The notes beneath the pieces are model-generated. The model saw only the letters and a program-made list of their open reading frames with translations. It searched no databases and had not been told where the DNA came from. This document shows positions 33,195 through 42,186 of a DNA stretch of 64,000 nucleotides, in pieces. This DNA comes from Roseomonas sp. E05 (GTDB taxonomy: Bacteria > Pseudomonadota > Alphaproteobacteria > Acetobacterales > Acetobacteraceae): positions 62,001-126,000 of the forward strand of contig NZ_JASIRT010000006.1 in NCBI RefSeq assembly GCF_030063475.1, in the 5' to 3' direction. The position numbers were made by a program, and so were the translations under genes. Positions within the stretch are counted from its first letter, which is position 1; the number at the start of each line of letters is the position of its first letter.

Positions 33195-33728
33195 ATGTCC
33201 GTCATCTCCTTCCCCGGCAGTGTGCCGCTGCGGGCGGCCCGCGCGGCCGACCATGCCGCCCTGGCCGCGCTCTCCGCGGAAGCCTTTGCCCAGGGGGCGG
33301 TGGCGCTGGTGCCGGCCGGCCTTCGGGCCGGGGCCGATGCCGCGCGCTTCCGCGCCCTCTTCGCGGCCGGCGGTCCGCTGCTGCTGGCCGAGGACGACGA
33401 GGGCCGTCCGCTGGGCTGCATCCTCGCCGAGCCCGCCATCGAGAACGGCACCGCCCGCCTGACCGGCCTTTGGGTGGCGCCGCAGGCCGCCGGCCAGGGC
33501 ATCGGCTCCGCCCTGCTGGAGGCGATGGAGGCGCTGCTCGCCGCCGAGGGTGCGGCGGTGCTGCGCCTGCGGGTGCCGGGCGGCAATCTGCGCGCCCTCG
33601 GCCTGTTCCGTCGCCGTGGCTATGCGATGCTGGCTGCGGGCCAGCGGAGCGAGCCGGTGCTGCGCGTGCAACTGCCGCATTGCATGCTCGCCAAGCCGCT
33701 GCCGGCTCCGGTCAGCGCCGCGGCATGA
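33195..33728 (+). CDS. GNAT-family N-acetyltransferase
   Basis: About 177-residue acyltransferase inserted between nrdR and ribD. The acetyl-CoA-binding motif A is GLWVAPQAAGQGIGSALLEA, followed by LRLRVPGGNLRALGLFRRRGY. The start is uncertain: the ATG at 33195 after GGGGG puts the first strand (VPLRAARAADHAAL) at the N-terminus. The end overlaps ribD by 4 bases (ATGA), so it is part of the same transcript. The acceptor is unknown; co-location with riboflavin genes does not by itself show a role in that pathway. Confidence 0.8.
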   Translation: MSVISFPGSVPLRAARAADHAALAALSAEAFAQGAVALVPAGLRAGADAARFRALFAAGGPLLLAEDDEGRPLGCILAEPAIENGTARLTGLWVAPQAAGQGIGSALLEAMEALLAAEGAAVLRLRVPGGNLRALGLFRRRGYAMLAAGQRSEPVLRVQLPHCMLAKPLPAPVSAAA

Positions 33729-34876
33729 GCGGAGCGCCCATCCCCCCCGACCCGGCCCAGGACGCGGCGCATATGCGCGCCGCGCTGGCGCTGGCCGCGC
33801 GCGGGCTGGGCAATACCTGGCCGAATCCCTCGGTTGGCTGTGTCATCGTCAAGGAGGGCGCGGTGGTCGGGCGCGGCTGGACCGCACCGGGCGGCCGCCC
33901 CCATGCCGAGACCGAGGCGCTGAAGCGCGCCGGCGCCGCCGCACAGGGCGCCACCGCTTATGTCACCCTGGAACCCTGCTGCCACTGGGGCCGCACGCCC
34001 CCCTGCACGGATGCGCTGATCGCCGCCGGGGTGGCGCGCGTGGTGGTGGCGCTGCGCGACCCGGACCCGCGTGTGGACGGCGCCGGGCTGGAGCGCCTGC
34101 AGGCCGCCGGCGTGACGGTGGCGGTCGGTGTGCTGGAGGCGGAGGCGCGGGCGCTGAACGCCGGCTTCATCATGCGCCTGGAGGAAGGTCGCCCGCTGGT
34201 GACGCTGAAGCTCGCCACCACGCTGGACGGCCGCATCGCCACCCGCACCGGCGAAAGCCAGTGGATCACCGGCCCGGCTGCGCGCCGCGCGGCCCATGCG
34301 CTGCGCGGCCGGCATGACGCCGTGCTGGTCGGCAGCGGCACTGCGCTGGCCGACGATCCGGACCTTTCCTGCCGCATCCCCGGCTTCGCGCCGGTGCCCA
34401 CCGTGCGCGTGGTGGCCGATGCGCGGCTGCGCGTGCTGCCCACGGCCCGGATGTTCCAGGGGCCGGGCCCGGTCTGGATCGCCACCCGCGCCGGCCATCC
34501 GGATGCGCCACGCGAGGCGCTGCGCGCCGCTGGCGCCGAGATCATCGAGGTGCCGGAGGCGGCGGAGGGGCCGGGCCTCGACATTGCCGCACTGCTGCGG
34601 GCGCTGGCGGCGCGCGGCCTGACCCGCGTGCTGGCGGAAGGCGGCGCAGCCCTGGCGGCCGGGCTGCTGCGCGCCGGGCTGGTGGACCGGCTCGCCTGGT
34701 TCCATGCTCCGGCGGTGATGGGAGCCGACGGGCGGCCCGCCGCCGATGCCCTGCCGTTGGAGGTTCTCGCTGCCATGCCCAGATATCGCCGTGTCGGCCT
34801 GGCGCCGCTGGGGCCGGACCTGCTCAGCGAGTTCGTCACCGAGGGAACCGTCACCGAGGGATCTGGGGCTGCCTGA
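33725..34876 (+). CDS. ribD: Bifunctional riboflavin deaminase/reductase RibD
   Basis: Second and third steps of riboflavin synthesis: deamination of the pyrimidine, then side-chain reduction. The N-terminal deaminase (about 15-150) has the zinc motif HAETEAL and LEPCCHWGRTPPCTDALI; the C-terminal reductase begins LVTLKLATTLDGRIATRTGESQ (as a split match) with VLAEGGAALAAGLL. 383 residues, normal. It starts inside the end of the acetyltransferase gene and is directly followed by ribE. Confidence 0.95.
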   Translation: MSGAPIPPDPAQDAAHMRAALALAARGLGNTWPNPSVGCVIVKEGAVVGRGWTAPGGRPHAETEALKRAGAAAQGATAYVTLEPCCHWGRTPPCTDALIAAGVARVVVALRDPDPRVDGAGLERLQAAGVTVAVGVLEAEARALNAGFIMRLEEGRPLVTLKLATTLDGRIATRTGESQWITGPAARRAAHALRGRHDAVLVGSGTALADDPDLSCRIPGFAPVPTVRVVADARLRVLPTARMFQGPGPVWIATRAGHPDAPREALRAAGAEIIEVPEAAEGPGLDIAALLRALAARGLTRVLAEGGAALAAGLLRAGLVDRLAWFHAPAVMGADGRPAADALPLEVLAAMPRYRRVGLAPLGPDLLSEFVTEGTVTEGSGAA

Positions 34877-35494
34877 ATGTTCACCGGCATCATTACCGCC
34901 ACCGGCATCGTCGCTGCCATCGAGCCCATCGGGGAAGGGCACGACATGCGCCTGGCCATCGAGGCGCCCGAGGGCTGGCTGGAAGGCGCCGCCATCGGTG
35001 CCTCCATCGCCTGTTCCGGCTGCTGCCTGACCGTGATCACGCTGGCGGCCAACCGCTTCACGGTCGAGGTCTCGGGCGAGACCCTTTCCAAGACCACGCT
35101 CGGCCGCTGGCGCGAGGGCAGCCGCATCAACCTGGAGCGCGCGCTGCGCATGGGCGACGAGATGGGCGGGCATGTCGTCTCGGGCCATGTGGACGGCGTC
35201 GCCGAGGTGCTGTCCGCGACGCCGGAGAACGGCTCGCTGCGCATGCTGTTCCAGCTTCCGATAGGCCTCGCGCCCTTCGTTGCGCCGAAAGGCTCGATCA
35301 CCATCGAGGGCGTCTCGCTGACGGTGAACGAGGTCGAGGGCGCCAGCTTCGGGGTCAACCTGATCCCCCATACCGCAGCCGTCACCACCTTGGGCGAGCT
35401 GCGGCCCGGCCAGCAGGTGAATGTCGAAATCGACATGCTGGCACGCTACGTCGCACGGCTGCGTCAGTTCAACGCCAGGGATCTCACCGCATGA
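34877..35494 (+). CDS. ribE: Riboflavin synthase alpha subunit
   Basis: Last step of riboflavin synthesis, dismutation of two lumazines. The 205-residue protein has the two lumazine-binding repeats; the N-terminus MFTGIITATGIV and GASIACSGCCLTV belong to repeat one, and GDEMGGHVVSGHVDGVAEV with IEGVSLTVNEVEG to repeat two. Its ATG follows the ribD stop with no gap, and its end overlaps ribB by 4 bases. Confidence 0.96.
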   Translation: MFTGIITATGIVAAIEPIGEGHDMRLAIEAPEGWLEGAAIGASIACSGCCLTVITLAANRFTVEVSGETLSKTTLGRWREGSRINLERALRMGDEMGGHVVSGHVDGVAEVLSATPENGSLRMLFQLPIGLAPFVAPKGSITIEGVSLTVNEVEGASFGVNLIPHTAAVTTLGELRPGQQVNVEIDMLARYVARLRQFNARDLTA

Positions 35495-36615
35495 CCGTCC
35501 TGACGAGCCGCATCTCCTTCGCCGAGTTCCTGAGCCCGACGGAGGAGTTGCTTGAGGAGGCGCGCCGCGGGCGCATGTTCATCCTGGTGGATGACGAGGA
35601 CCGCGAGAATGAGGGCGACCTCGTCATCCCCGCGCAGTTCGCCACGCCGGATGTCATCAACTTCATGGCCCGCCACGCGCGCGGCCTGATCTGCCTGGCG
35701 ATGACCAAGGCGCGTGTCGAGCAGCTCGGCCTGCCGCTGATGGCGCAGAGCAACGGCACCCGCCACCAGACCGCCTTCACCGTCTCGATCGAGGCGCGCG
35801 ACGGCGTGACGACCGGCATTTCCGCCGCCGACCGCGCCCGCACCGTGGCGGTTGCCATCAACCCCGAGGTCGGGCGCGACGAGATCGTGACGCCCGGCCA
35901 TGTCTTCCCGCTGGTGGCGCGCGAGGGCGGCACGCTGGTGCGCGCCGGCCATACCGAGGCGGTGGTGGACCTCGCCCGCCTCGCCGGGCTGAACCCGGCC
36001 GGCGTGATCTGCGAGATCATGAACGAGGATGGCACCATGGCCCGCATGCCGGACCTGGTGGCCTTCGCCCAGCACCACGGGCTGAAGCTCGGCACCATCG
36101 CCGACCTGATCGCCCATCGCCGCCGCACCGAGCGGCTGGTCCGCCGTGTCCAGGAAGGACAGCTGCCCGACGCCCCCGGCGGCGAATGGCGCATCGTCGT
36201 CTATGCGAACGCGCTGGAATACGGCGAGCATATCGCGCTGGTGAAGGGTGACGTCACGCGCGGCGGCCCGGCGCTGGTGCGGATGCACGCGGTCAACCTG
36301 TTCACCGACATCGTCGGCCCGCAGGGGCCGCACGAGCTGCAGGCCGCGATGCGGGAGATCGGCGAGGCCGGCCGGGGCGTGGTGGTGCTGATCCGCGAGG
36401 TCAGCCCCACGGCCCTGTCGGAGCGGGTGCGCGACGGCCGCCAGCTCCCGGTCCGGCCCGAGCTGCGCGACTACGGCATCGGCGCGCAGATCCTGACGGA
36501 TCTCGGCGTGCACGAGATGATCCTGCTGACCAACCACCCCAAGGCCATTGTCGGCCTCGAGGGCTATGGCCTGACCGTGGCCGAGACACGACCGATCGAG
36601 GAAGGGGCCACATGA
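35491..36615 (+). CDS. ribB: 3,4-dihydroxy-2-butanone 4-phosphate synthase with degenerate GTP-cyclohydrolase-II domain
   Basis: 374 residues. The N-terminal domain (about 15-215) is a complete RibB: FILVDDEDRENEGDLVIPAQ, HARGLICLAM, VSIEARDGVTTGISAADRA and GHVFPLVAREGG. The C-terminal domain (about 220-374) follows RibA by position and length, but where RibA has its zinc cysteines (CLTGDVFGSLRCDCG) this protein reads VNLFTDIVGPQGPHELQ, with no Cys. This is the RibBX-type hybrid known in proteobacteria, so only the synthase activity is expected and a separate RibA should exist elsewhere. It overlaps ribE and ribH by 4 bases each. Confidence 0.93.
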   Translation: MTVLTSRISFAEFLSPTEELLEEARRGRMFILVDDEDRENEGDLVIPAQFATPDVINFMARHARGLICLAMTKARVEQLGLPLMAQSNGTRHQTAFTVSIEARDGVTTGISAADRARTVAVAINPEVGRDEIVTPGHVFPLVAREGGTLVRAGHTEAVVDLARLAGLNPAGVICEIMNEDGTMARMPDLVAFAQHHGLKLGTIADLIAHRRRTERLVRRVQEGQLPDAPGGEWRIVVYANALEYGEHIALVKGDVTRGGPALVRMHAVNLFTDIVGPQGPHELQAAMREIGEAGRGVVVLIREVSPTALSERVRDGRQLPVRPELRDYGIGAQILTDLGVHEMILLTNHPKAIVGLEGYGLTVAETRPIEEGAT

Positions 36616-37094
36616 GCACCATCGACGCGCCCGAGCGCGCCACTCCCACCATTCCCGGCCCGCCCCCGCGCATCCTGCTGATCCAGGCGCCCTATTACGC
36701 GGAGGTGGTCGGTGGCATGCGGCGCGGTGCCGAGCGCGTCCTCGCCGAGGCCGGCGCGGCACTGGAGGTGGTGGAGGTCGCCGGCGCCTATGAGCTGCCG
36801 GCGGCGCTGCGCATGGCGCAGAAGGTCGCCCCGGGCTGGGACGGCTTCCTGCTGCTGGGCTGCGTGGTGAAGGGCGAGACCGACCACTACCAGTTCATCT
36901 GCGAGGCCGTCTGCCAGGGCGTGATGGACATCAGCAGCGAAACCGGCCTGGCGCTCGGCTTCGGCCTGCTGACGGTCGAGACCCTGGCGCAGGCCGAGGC
37001 GCGCAGCGCCGAGGACCGCCACAACAAGGGCGCGGAGGCGGCGCATGCCGTACTCGGCCAGATCGCCTTGGCGCGGAAGTGGGGGCAGCGATGA
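36612..37094 (+). CDS. ribH: 6,7-dimethyl-8-ribityllumazine synthase
   Basis: 160-residue subunit of the lumazine synthase capsid-like assembly, condensing the butanone phosphate with the RibD product. Motifs are VEVAGAYELPAAL, GCVVKGETDHYQFICEAV (His of the active site) and GFGLLTVETLAQAEAR. The 4-base overlaps with ribB and nusB indicate translational coupling through the whole cluster. Confidence 0.95.
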   Translation: MSTIDAPERATPTIPGPPPRILLIQAPYYAEVVGGMRRGAERVLAEAGAALEVVEVAGAYELPAALRMAQKVAPGWDGFLLLGCVVKGETDHYQFICEAVCQGVMDISSETGLALGFGLLTVETLAQAEARSAEDRHNKGAEAAHAVLGQIALARKWGQR

Positions 37095-37591
37095 GCGCCA
37101 CCTCCGGCAAGCCCCGCCGCCCGGACACGCAGGGCCGGCCGCGTACCGGCTCGCGTGTCGCCGCCATCCAGGCGCTGTTCCAGAGCGAGCTGACCGGCGA
37201 GACCGCCGAGACGGTGATCGACCAGTTCGTGCGCCACCGCATCGGCCCCGATGCCGGCGGCTACGAGGATGGCCGCGTGCCCCTGGCCGACGTGCCGCTT
37301 TTCGCCGAGTTGGCGCGCGGCGTGGCGCGCCAGTCCGAGAGCCTGGACGCCATCATCGCCGGCCATCTGGCGAAGGACTGGACGGTGGCGCGGATCGATC
37401 CGGTGCTGCGCGCCCTGCTGCGCGCCGCCGCCTTCGAGCTGTCCTCCGGCTCGGAGCCGCCGGCGCGGGTGGTGATCAACGAGTACATGGACATCGCCCA
37501 TGGCTTCTTCAGCGGCGACGAGCCGCGCTTCGCCAATGGCGTGCTCGACGCCATGGCACGCAGCCTGCGCGCGGACGAGTTCCGGCGATGA
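37091..37591 (+). CDS. nusB: Transcription antitermination factor NusB
   Basis: 166-residue all-helical RNA-binding protein that joins NusE on boxA in rRNA antitermination. RTGSRVAAIQALFQSELTGE, the long linker and the C-terminal AFELSSGSEPPARVVINEYM with FVNGVLD-type FANGVLDAMAR are characteristic. I use the ATG at 37091, which overlaps the ribH stop; an ATG 12 bases earlier is possible. RibH-NusB linkage is very common in bacteria. Confidence 0.94.
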   Translation: MSATSGKPRRPDTQGRPRTGSRVAAIQALFQSELTGETAETVIDQFVRHRIGPDAGGYEDGRVPLADVPLFAELARGVARQSESLDAIIAGHLAKDWTVARIDPVLRALLRAAAFELSSGSEPPARVVINEYMDIAHGFFSGDEPRFANGVLDAMARSLRADEFRR

Positions 37592-37639
37592 CGGCCCGGC
37601 CGGGGTGGCTTCCGCGCCCTGGCCTCGCCGCCGAAGCGG

Positions 37640-38617
37640 ATGGCGCTCGTGACGCTGCCCCCTGAATTCGACCTGATCGCCCGCCATTTCCGGCCGCTGG
37701 CCGGTCCCGGCGCGCTCGGCCTCACCGACGACGCCGCCGTGCTCGCCCCGCCGCCCGGGCGGGAGCTGGTTCTCGCGGCCGATGCCATGGTGGCCGGCGT
37801 GCATTTCCTGCCGGACGACCCGCCGGAGACGATCGGCCGCAAGCTGCTCCGCACCAACCTCTCCGACCTCGCCGCCATGGGGGCGGCGCCGCTCGGCTAC
37901 CTGATGACCACGGCGCTGCCGCGCGGCACCGGGGAGGCCTGGCTTGCCGCCTTCGCCGCCGGGCTGCGGGAGGATCAGGCGGAGTTCGGCCTCGCCCTGC
38001 TGGGCGGCGACACCGTCTCGACACCCGGCCCGGTGACCCTCTCGCTGACCATCCTCGGCCATGTCGCGCCCGGCGCGGCGCTGCGCCGCACCGGCGCGGC
38101 ACCGGGGCAGGACATCTGGGTCTCCGGCAGCATCGGCGACGGGGCGCTGGGGCTGGCGGTGCTGCAGGGCGAGCTGCCCGCCGACGCCGAGGGGCACCTG
38201 GCCGGGCGCTACCGGCTGCCGCGCCCGCGCCTGGCGCTCGGGCAGGCGCTCGCCGGGCTGGCCACGGCCGCGATGGACGTCTCGGACGGGTTGGTGCAGG
38301 ACCTCGGCCATCTCTGCCGCGCCGCCGGCTGCGGCGCCCGGCTGCAGGCGGCGGCGGTGCCGCTTTCCGGGGCCGCCGCGGCGCTGCTGGCCTCCCGCCC
38401 GGCGCTGCTGCCCCGGCTGCTCACCGGCGGCGACGACTATGAGCTGCTCTTCGCCGCGCCGGCCGTGGCGGCGGCGGATATCGCGGCGCGGGCGGCGGCC
38501 TGTGGCGTGAATGTCACGCGCATCGGGCGCTTCGTGCCCGGCGCGGCGGCGGTGACGGTGCAGGACGCGCAGGGAATGCCGCTGCACCTCGACCGGGGGG
38601 GCTGGAGCCACTTCTGA
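37640..38617 (+). CDS. thiL: Thiamine-monophosphate kinase
   Basis: Phosphorylates thiamine monophosphate to the active diphosphate using ATP. The 325-residue AIR-synthase-like fold shows LTDDAAVLAPPPGRELVLAA, KLLRTNLSDLAAMGA, LLGGDTVSTPGP, AMDVSDGLVQDLGH and LLTGGDDYELLF. It lies 48 bases after nusB, the usual last gene of this block. Confidence 0.95.
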   Translation: MALVTLPPEFDLIARHFRPLAGPGALGLTDDAAVLAPPPGRELVLAADAMVAGVHFLPDDPPETIGRKLLRTNLSDLAAMGAAPLGYLMTTALPRGTGEAWLAAFAAGLREDQAEFGLALLGGDTVSTPGPVTLSLTILGHVAPGAALRRTGAAPGQDIWVSGSIGDGALGLAVLQGELPADAEGHLAGRYRLPRPRLALGQALAGLATAAMDVSDGLVQDLGHLCRAAGCGARLQAAAVPLSGAAAALLASRPALLPRLLTGGDDYELLFAAPAVAAADIAARAAACGVNVTRIGRFVPGAAAVTVQDAQGMPLHLDRGGWSHF

Positions 38618-38634
38618 AGGCCGCCGGAACGGCC

Positions 38635-38657
38635 CGGGCGGCCGCGATGGCCGCCCG
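38635..38657. terminator. Hairpin between thiL and the MFS gene
   Basis: CGGGCGGCC (38635-38643) pairs with GGCCGCCCG (38649-38657) around GCGAT. It lies between convergent genes and could serve both directions; no T tract. Confidence 0.5.
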
Positions 38658-38675
38658 CTGCCCTGTGCGCGCCGC

Positions 38676-39893
38676 TCAGCTGATGGCCGGCCGTGCCCGG
38701 AAGGAGCCGGTGGCCCAGAGCGTCGCGGCGGCGGCCAGCAGCGGCGGCAGGGAGACCCAGCACACCATCTCCCAGCCATAGCTGTTGAGCAGCCCGCCGG
38801 ACGCGAAGGAGCCGACCACCATCAGGCCGAAGACCAGGAAGTCGTTCAGGCTCTGCACCTTCGTGCGCTCCTCCGGGCGGTGGCATTCGACCACCATGGC
38901 CGAGGCGCCGACGAAGCCGAAGTTCCATCCCAGGCCAAGGAAGATCAGTGTCAGCCAGAAATGGCCGACCGAGGTGCCGGTGAGGCCCGCCGCCGCCGCG
39001 CAGGCGGTCAGCAGCAGGCCGGCGGTCACCACCCGGGGGGCGCCGAAGCGCGCGATGATGCGGCCGGTGACGAAGGAGGGACCATACATGGCGATGACAT
39101 GCCACTGCAGGCCCAGATTCGCGTCATCCTGCGAGAGCCCGCACATCCGCATGGCCAAGGGCGCCGAGGTCATGACGAGGTTCATGATGAGGTAGGAGAT
39201 CACGCCGGCCGTGACGGCGCTGACGAAGCGCGGCTGGCGGGCGATCTCGGAGAGCGGGCGGCCGCGCTCGCGGGCCTCGCTCGCCTTCGGCTTCGGCAGC
39301 CGCACCCCGGCGAGCACGAGGGCGCAGAGCACCGCCACGGCAGCCTGGGCGAGGTAGGTCGGCACGAAGAGGTAGGGGGGCCACAGGTCCATGGTGTGCG
39401 TGACGAGCTGCGGCCCGATCACCCCCGCGAAGACGCCGCCCGCCATGACGGCGGAGATCGCCTTCGCGCGCTGTGCGGGCAGCACGCAGTCGGCCGCGGC
39501 GAAGCGGAAGGTCAGCACGACAGCGGCATAGGCGCCGCCAAAGAAGGTGGCCAGGCAGAACAGCCAGAAGGAGGCCGCCATCACCGCCAGCGCGGCCAGC
39601 AGCCCGACGAGAACGCCGCAGCCCGTTCCCAACAGGAAGGCGGCGCGGCGGCCGTAGCGCTGGGCCAGCGCCCCGGCAGGCAGCGTGCAGGTCGCCATGC
39701 CGACCACGAAGATGGTGATCGGCAGGGTGGCGAGCGCCTTGTCCGGTGCCAGCGAGTTGCCAACCACCGCGCCGGTTGCATAGACGATGGTGGCGTTGGC
39801 CCCGGCCAGCGCCTGGGCGATGGCAAGCCGGGCGACGTTTCCCCGCTCATGGGGCGGTGCCGCCTCCAGGGCGGCTTGTGCTTCCTTGGTCAT
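38676..39893 (-). CDS. MFS transporter
   Basis: 405-residue inner-membrane permease with about 12 hydrophobic segments. The MFS loop motif between helices 2 and 3 reads GALAQRYGRRAAFLLG, and the equivalent in the second half reads GRIIARFGAPRVV. The long central loop (RLPKPKASEARERGRPLSEI) is typical. Substrate cannot be read; the motif pattern suits drug- or metabolite-type exporters. AAGGCGG precedes the ATG. It stands alone, convergent with thiL and divergent from the next gene. Confidence 0.85.
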   Translation of the reverse strand: MTKEAQAALEAAPPHERGNVARLAIAQALAGANATIVYATGAVVGNSLAPDKALATLPITIFVVGMATCTLPAGALAQRYGRRAAFLLGTGCGVLVGLLAALAVMAASFWLFCLATFFGGAYAAVVLTFRFAAADCVLPAQRAKAISAVMAGGVFAGVIGPQLVTHTMDLWPPYLFVPTYLAQAAVAVLCALVLAGVRLPKPKASEARERGRPLSEIARQPRFVSAVTAGVISYLIMNLVMTSAPLAMRMCGLSQDDANLGLQWHVIAMYGPSFVTGRIIARFGAPRVVTAGLLLTACAAAAGLTGTSVGHFWLTLIFLGLGWNFGFVGASAMVVECHRPEERTKVQSLNDFLVFGLMVVGSFASGGLLNSYGWEMVCWVSLPPLLAAAATLWATGSFRARPAIS

Positions 39894-40023
39894 GCCGCCT
39901 TATAGGAGCTTTTCATGGAGCTGGGCCAAGGCAGGGAAAGGATGCTGGCGCGCTTCGGTGGAGGAGGCTGCCATGGCCGGCTGGGTGGCGCTGCCTGGCG
40001 CCCGCCCCTGACAGGCGGTCCGG

Positions 40024-40734
40024 ATGGAACCCGTGCCCGCCGCTGAGCCCCGCGTCGTCGGGCCGGCGCTGCCCGAGGCGGTGCGCCGCCTTGCGGCGGG
40101 CCTCGGCGCCCCCGGCGACGCGTCCCTCGCGGAGGTGGCGCTGACGCAGTCCGGCACGATGCGCGGGGCACCCGGCGCCCGGCCGCTGCGGTTCTCCGCG
40201 CGCCAGCGCATCAACCTGCGGCAGCTTGCCTTCACCTGGCGCGCGACGATGGGGCCCTTCGGCTGCGTCTCGGTTGTGGACGCGCTGGATGAGGGCGGGG
40301 GACGACTCGACGTGCGGCTCCTGCGCGCCATCCCCCTTGGTGGCGCCACGGATGGCCCGGCGCTGATGAAGGGCGAGATCATGCGCTACCTGGCCGAGCT
40401 CGCCTGGGCGCCTGACGCCCTCCTGGCGAATGCCGCGCTGGAATGGCGGGCGCTGGACAGTCAGACCCTGCGGGTCGCGGCCGGCCGGGGCCCGGCGCGC
40501 GGGGAGGTCACGCTCCGGCTGGACGCGCTGGGCCGCATCGCCGAGGCCGCGGCGGAGGACCGCCCGCGCCGGGAGGGAGCGGGCTTCGTCGAGCGGCCCT
40601 GGCGCGGCCGGTTCTCCGACTATCGCCAGCACCAGGGGCGCTGGATTCCCTGCGCCGCCGAGGTGGACTGGATCCTGGACGGGCACCCCTTCACGACCTG
40701 GAGCGGCACACTCCGGAGCTGGGCGGTCGGCTGA
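40024..40734 (+). CDS. DUF6544/DUF6920-like protein
   Basis: 236-residue soluble protein. It starts with LPEAVRRLAAGLGAP, then ALTQSGTMRG, FSARQRINLRQLAFTW and a central LLRAIPLGGATDGPALMKGE and IMRYLAELAWAPDAL, ending IPCAAEVDWILDGHPFTTW. This order reminds me of the DUF6544/DUF6920 family, seen in many bacteria with no proven role; the family name is from memory and should be treated as tentative. No signal peptide. It converges with the TrmJ-like gene with 13 bases between. Confidence 0.65.
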   Translation: MEPVPAAEPRVVGPALPEAVRRLAAGLGAPGDASLAEVALTQSGTMRGAPGARPLRFSARQRINLRQLAFTWRATMGPFGCVSVVDALDEGGGRLDVRLLRAIPLGGATDGPALMKGEIMRYLAELAWAPDALLANAALEWRALDSQTLRVAAGRGPARGEVTLRLDALGRIAEAAAEDRPRREGAGFVERPWRGRFSDYRQHQGRWIPCAAEVDWILDGHPFTTWSGTLRSWAVG

Positions 40735-40747
40735 GGGGCCGGAGCAC

Positions 40748-41572
40748 TCAGCCAGCGCTCCAGGGCGGGGCCGGGTCCTGCTCCTCCGGCCGGCCGCGCC
40801 GCATCCGGCCGCGGGACAGCTCGGTGACCACGCCATGCAGGGTGCGCAGCTCCTGCTCCGTCACCTCGCCTCGCTGGAACCAGTGGCGCAGGTTGCGCAC
40901 CATGCCCGGCCGCTTGGCGAGGTTGTCGAGGAAGCCGGAGGCATCCAGCTCCGCCACCAGACGGTTGAGGAAGCCCTCCAGCTCGCCCTTGGTGGCGACA
41001 TGCGTCTCGTTGGTGACGAGTTGGCGCGGCGGCGTGCGGTCCTCGGCGGCGTTCCACCACTCATAGGCCAGGATCATCACCGCCTGGGCGAGGTTGAGCG
41101 ACATGTGGTCGGGGTTGAGGGGGTAGCGCACCCAGGTGTCGGCATGCGCCATGTCCTCGTTCTCCAGTCCGGCCCGCTCGGGGCCGAACAGCACGGCGCA
41201 GCGCAGCGCCCGGCCGCGGCAGATCTCCACCAGATCCTCGGCGGCGGAGCGGGCCGTGCGCAGGGGGGCGATGACATGGCGCGGCCGGGGGCAGGTGGCG
41301 AAGACGCGGTGGCAGTCGGCGACGGCTTCGGCCACCGTGGCATGGACCGTCACGGCGTCGAGAATGCGGTCGGCGCCGGAAGAGGCGAACCAGGCGCGCT
41401 CCAGCGGCCAGCCGTCGCGCGGCGCCACCAGCCGCAGGTGGAACAGCCCGCCATTCGCCATGGCGCGCGCCGCCGTGCCGATATTCTCGGCCAGCTGCGG
41501 CCGCACCAGCACGACGATCGGGCTCTCGCCGGGCAATGGCTTCAGGTCGGCGCCACCGTCGCGGCCGGTCAT
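40748..41572 (-). CDS. SpoU/TrmJ-like RNA methyltransferase
   Basis: 274-residue SPOUT methylase using SAM, most like TrmJ (2'-O-methylation of tRNA position 32). Motif 1 is VVLVRPQLAENIGTAARAM, motif 2 ALRCAVLFGPERAGLENED and motif 3 YPLNPDHMSLNLAQAVMI, which form the knot that binds SAM. The C-terminal part (about 170-260) is helical, as in TrmJ. No neighbouring gene suggests a different RNA target. Confidence 0.88.
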   Translation of the reverse strand: MTGRDGGADLKPLPGESPIVVLVRPQLAENIGTAARAMANGGLFHLRLVAPRDGWPLERAWFASSGADRILDAVTVHATVAEAVADCHRVFATCPRPRHVIAPLRTARSAAEDLVEICRGRALRCAVLFGPERAGLENEDMAHADTWVRYPLNPDHMSLNLAQAVMILAYEWWNAAEDRTPPRQLVTNETHVATKGELEGFLNRLVAELDASGFLDNLAKRPGMVRNLRHWFQRGEVTEQELRTLHGVVTELSRGRMRRGRPEEQDPAPPWSAG

Positions 41573-41653
41573 GGGCGGGTCATCCTCACGGGTGAAGGGC
41601 TGGTGGGCCGCCCCGATAGCGCCCCCAGGCGCCCGACGGAAGGGGGCGGCCGC

Positions 41654-42022
41654 TCAGCGCCGCCGCGGCGGCTCCAGATAGGTCCGCAGCACGGCGATCT
41701 CCTGCTCCTGGGCGGCGATGATCTCCTCCGCCATCTGCCGCAGCACCGGGTCCTTGCCGTAGCGGAGCTGGGTGCGCGCCATGTCGATGGCGCCCTGGTG
41801 ATGCGCGATCATGCCGGCGGCGAAGTCGCGATCCGGGTCGCCGGTGAAGGGGACGTCCATGCCGCGGTGCATCCGCTCGGCCGCCGCCCGATACTCCGCC
41901 GTGGCGGGGGAGTCAGGCGCCGCGCCGCCGGGGGCGGCATGGCCGGCGTGCTGCGCCTGCCCGGGGCTGGCGAGAAGCAGGGCAGCGAGCAGGCCGCCGG
42001 TCGCCAGAAACATGCGGGTCAT
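41654..42022 (-). CDS. DUF305-family exported protein
   Basis: 122 residues: a signal peptide (TRMFLATGGLLAALLLASPG, cleavage near AQ), a His-rich linker (HAGHAAPGG), then one DUF305 four-helix unit with the signature DFAAGMIAHHQGAIDMAR. DUF305 proteins are ferritin-like and often lie near copper or metal genes; a role in metal handling is plausible but not proven. I chose the ATG at 42022, with GGAG upstream, because it places the signal peptide at the N-terminus. Confidence 0.85.
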   Translation of the reverse strand: MTRMFLATGGLLAALLLASPGQAQHAGHAAPGGAAPDSPATAEYRAAAERMHRGMDVPFTGDPDRDFAAGMIAHHQGAIDMARTQLRYGKDPVLRQMAEEIIAAQEQEIAVLRTYLEPPRRR

Positions 42023-42186
42023 CAAGTTCTCCGGTCCTACAAGGGTCCCACGGGCAGATCTCACCTTCCCGCGGGGGAAGGCAAGAGCCGGCCATGCGGG
42101 GAGATGTTCGGTAACACAAGAGGCCGCTGTCAGGACGGGGTGGCAGCCCCAAATGCCTGTGACCCACACCCGGTGCCGGAGACCTG

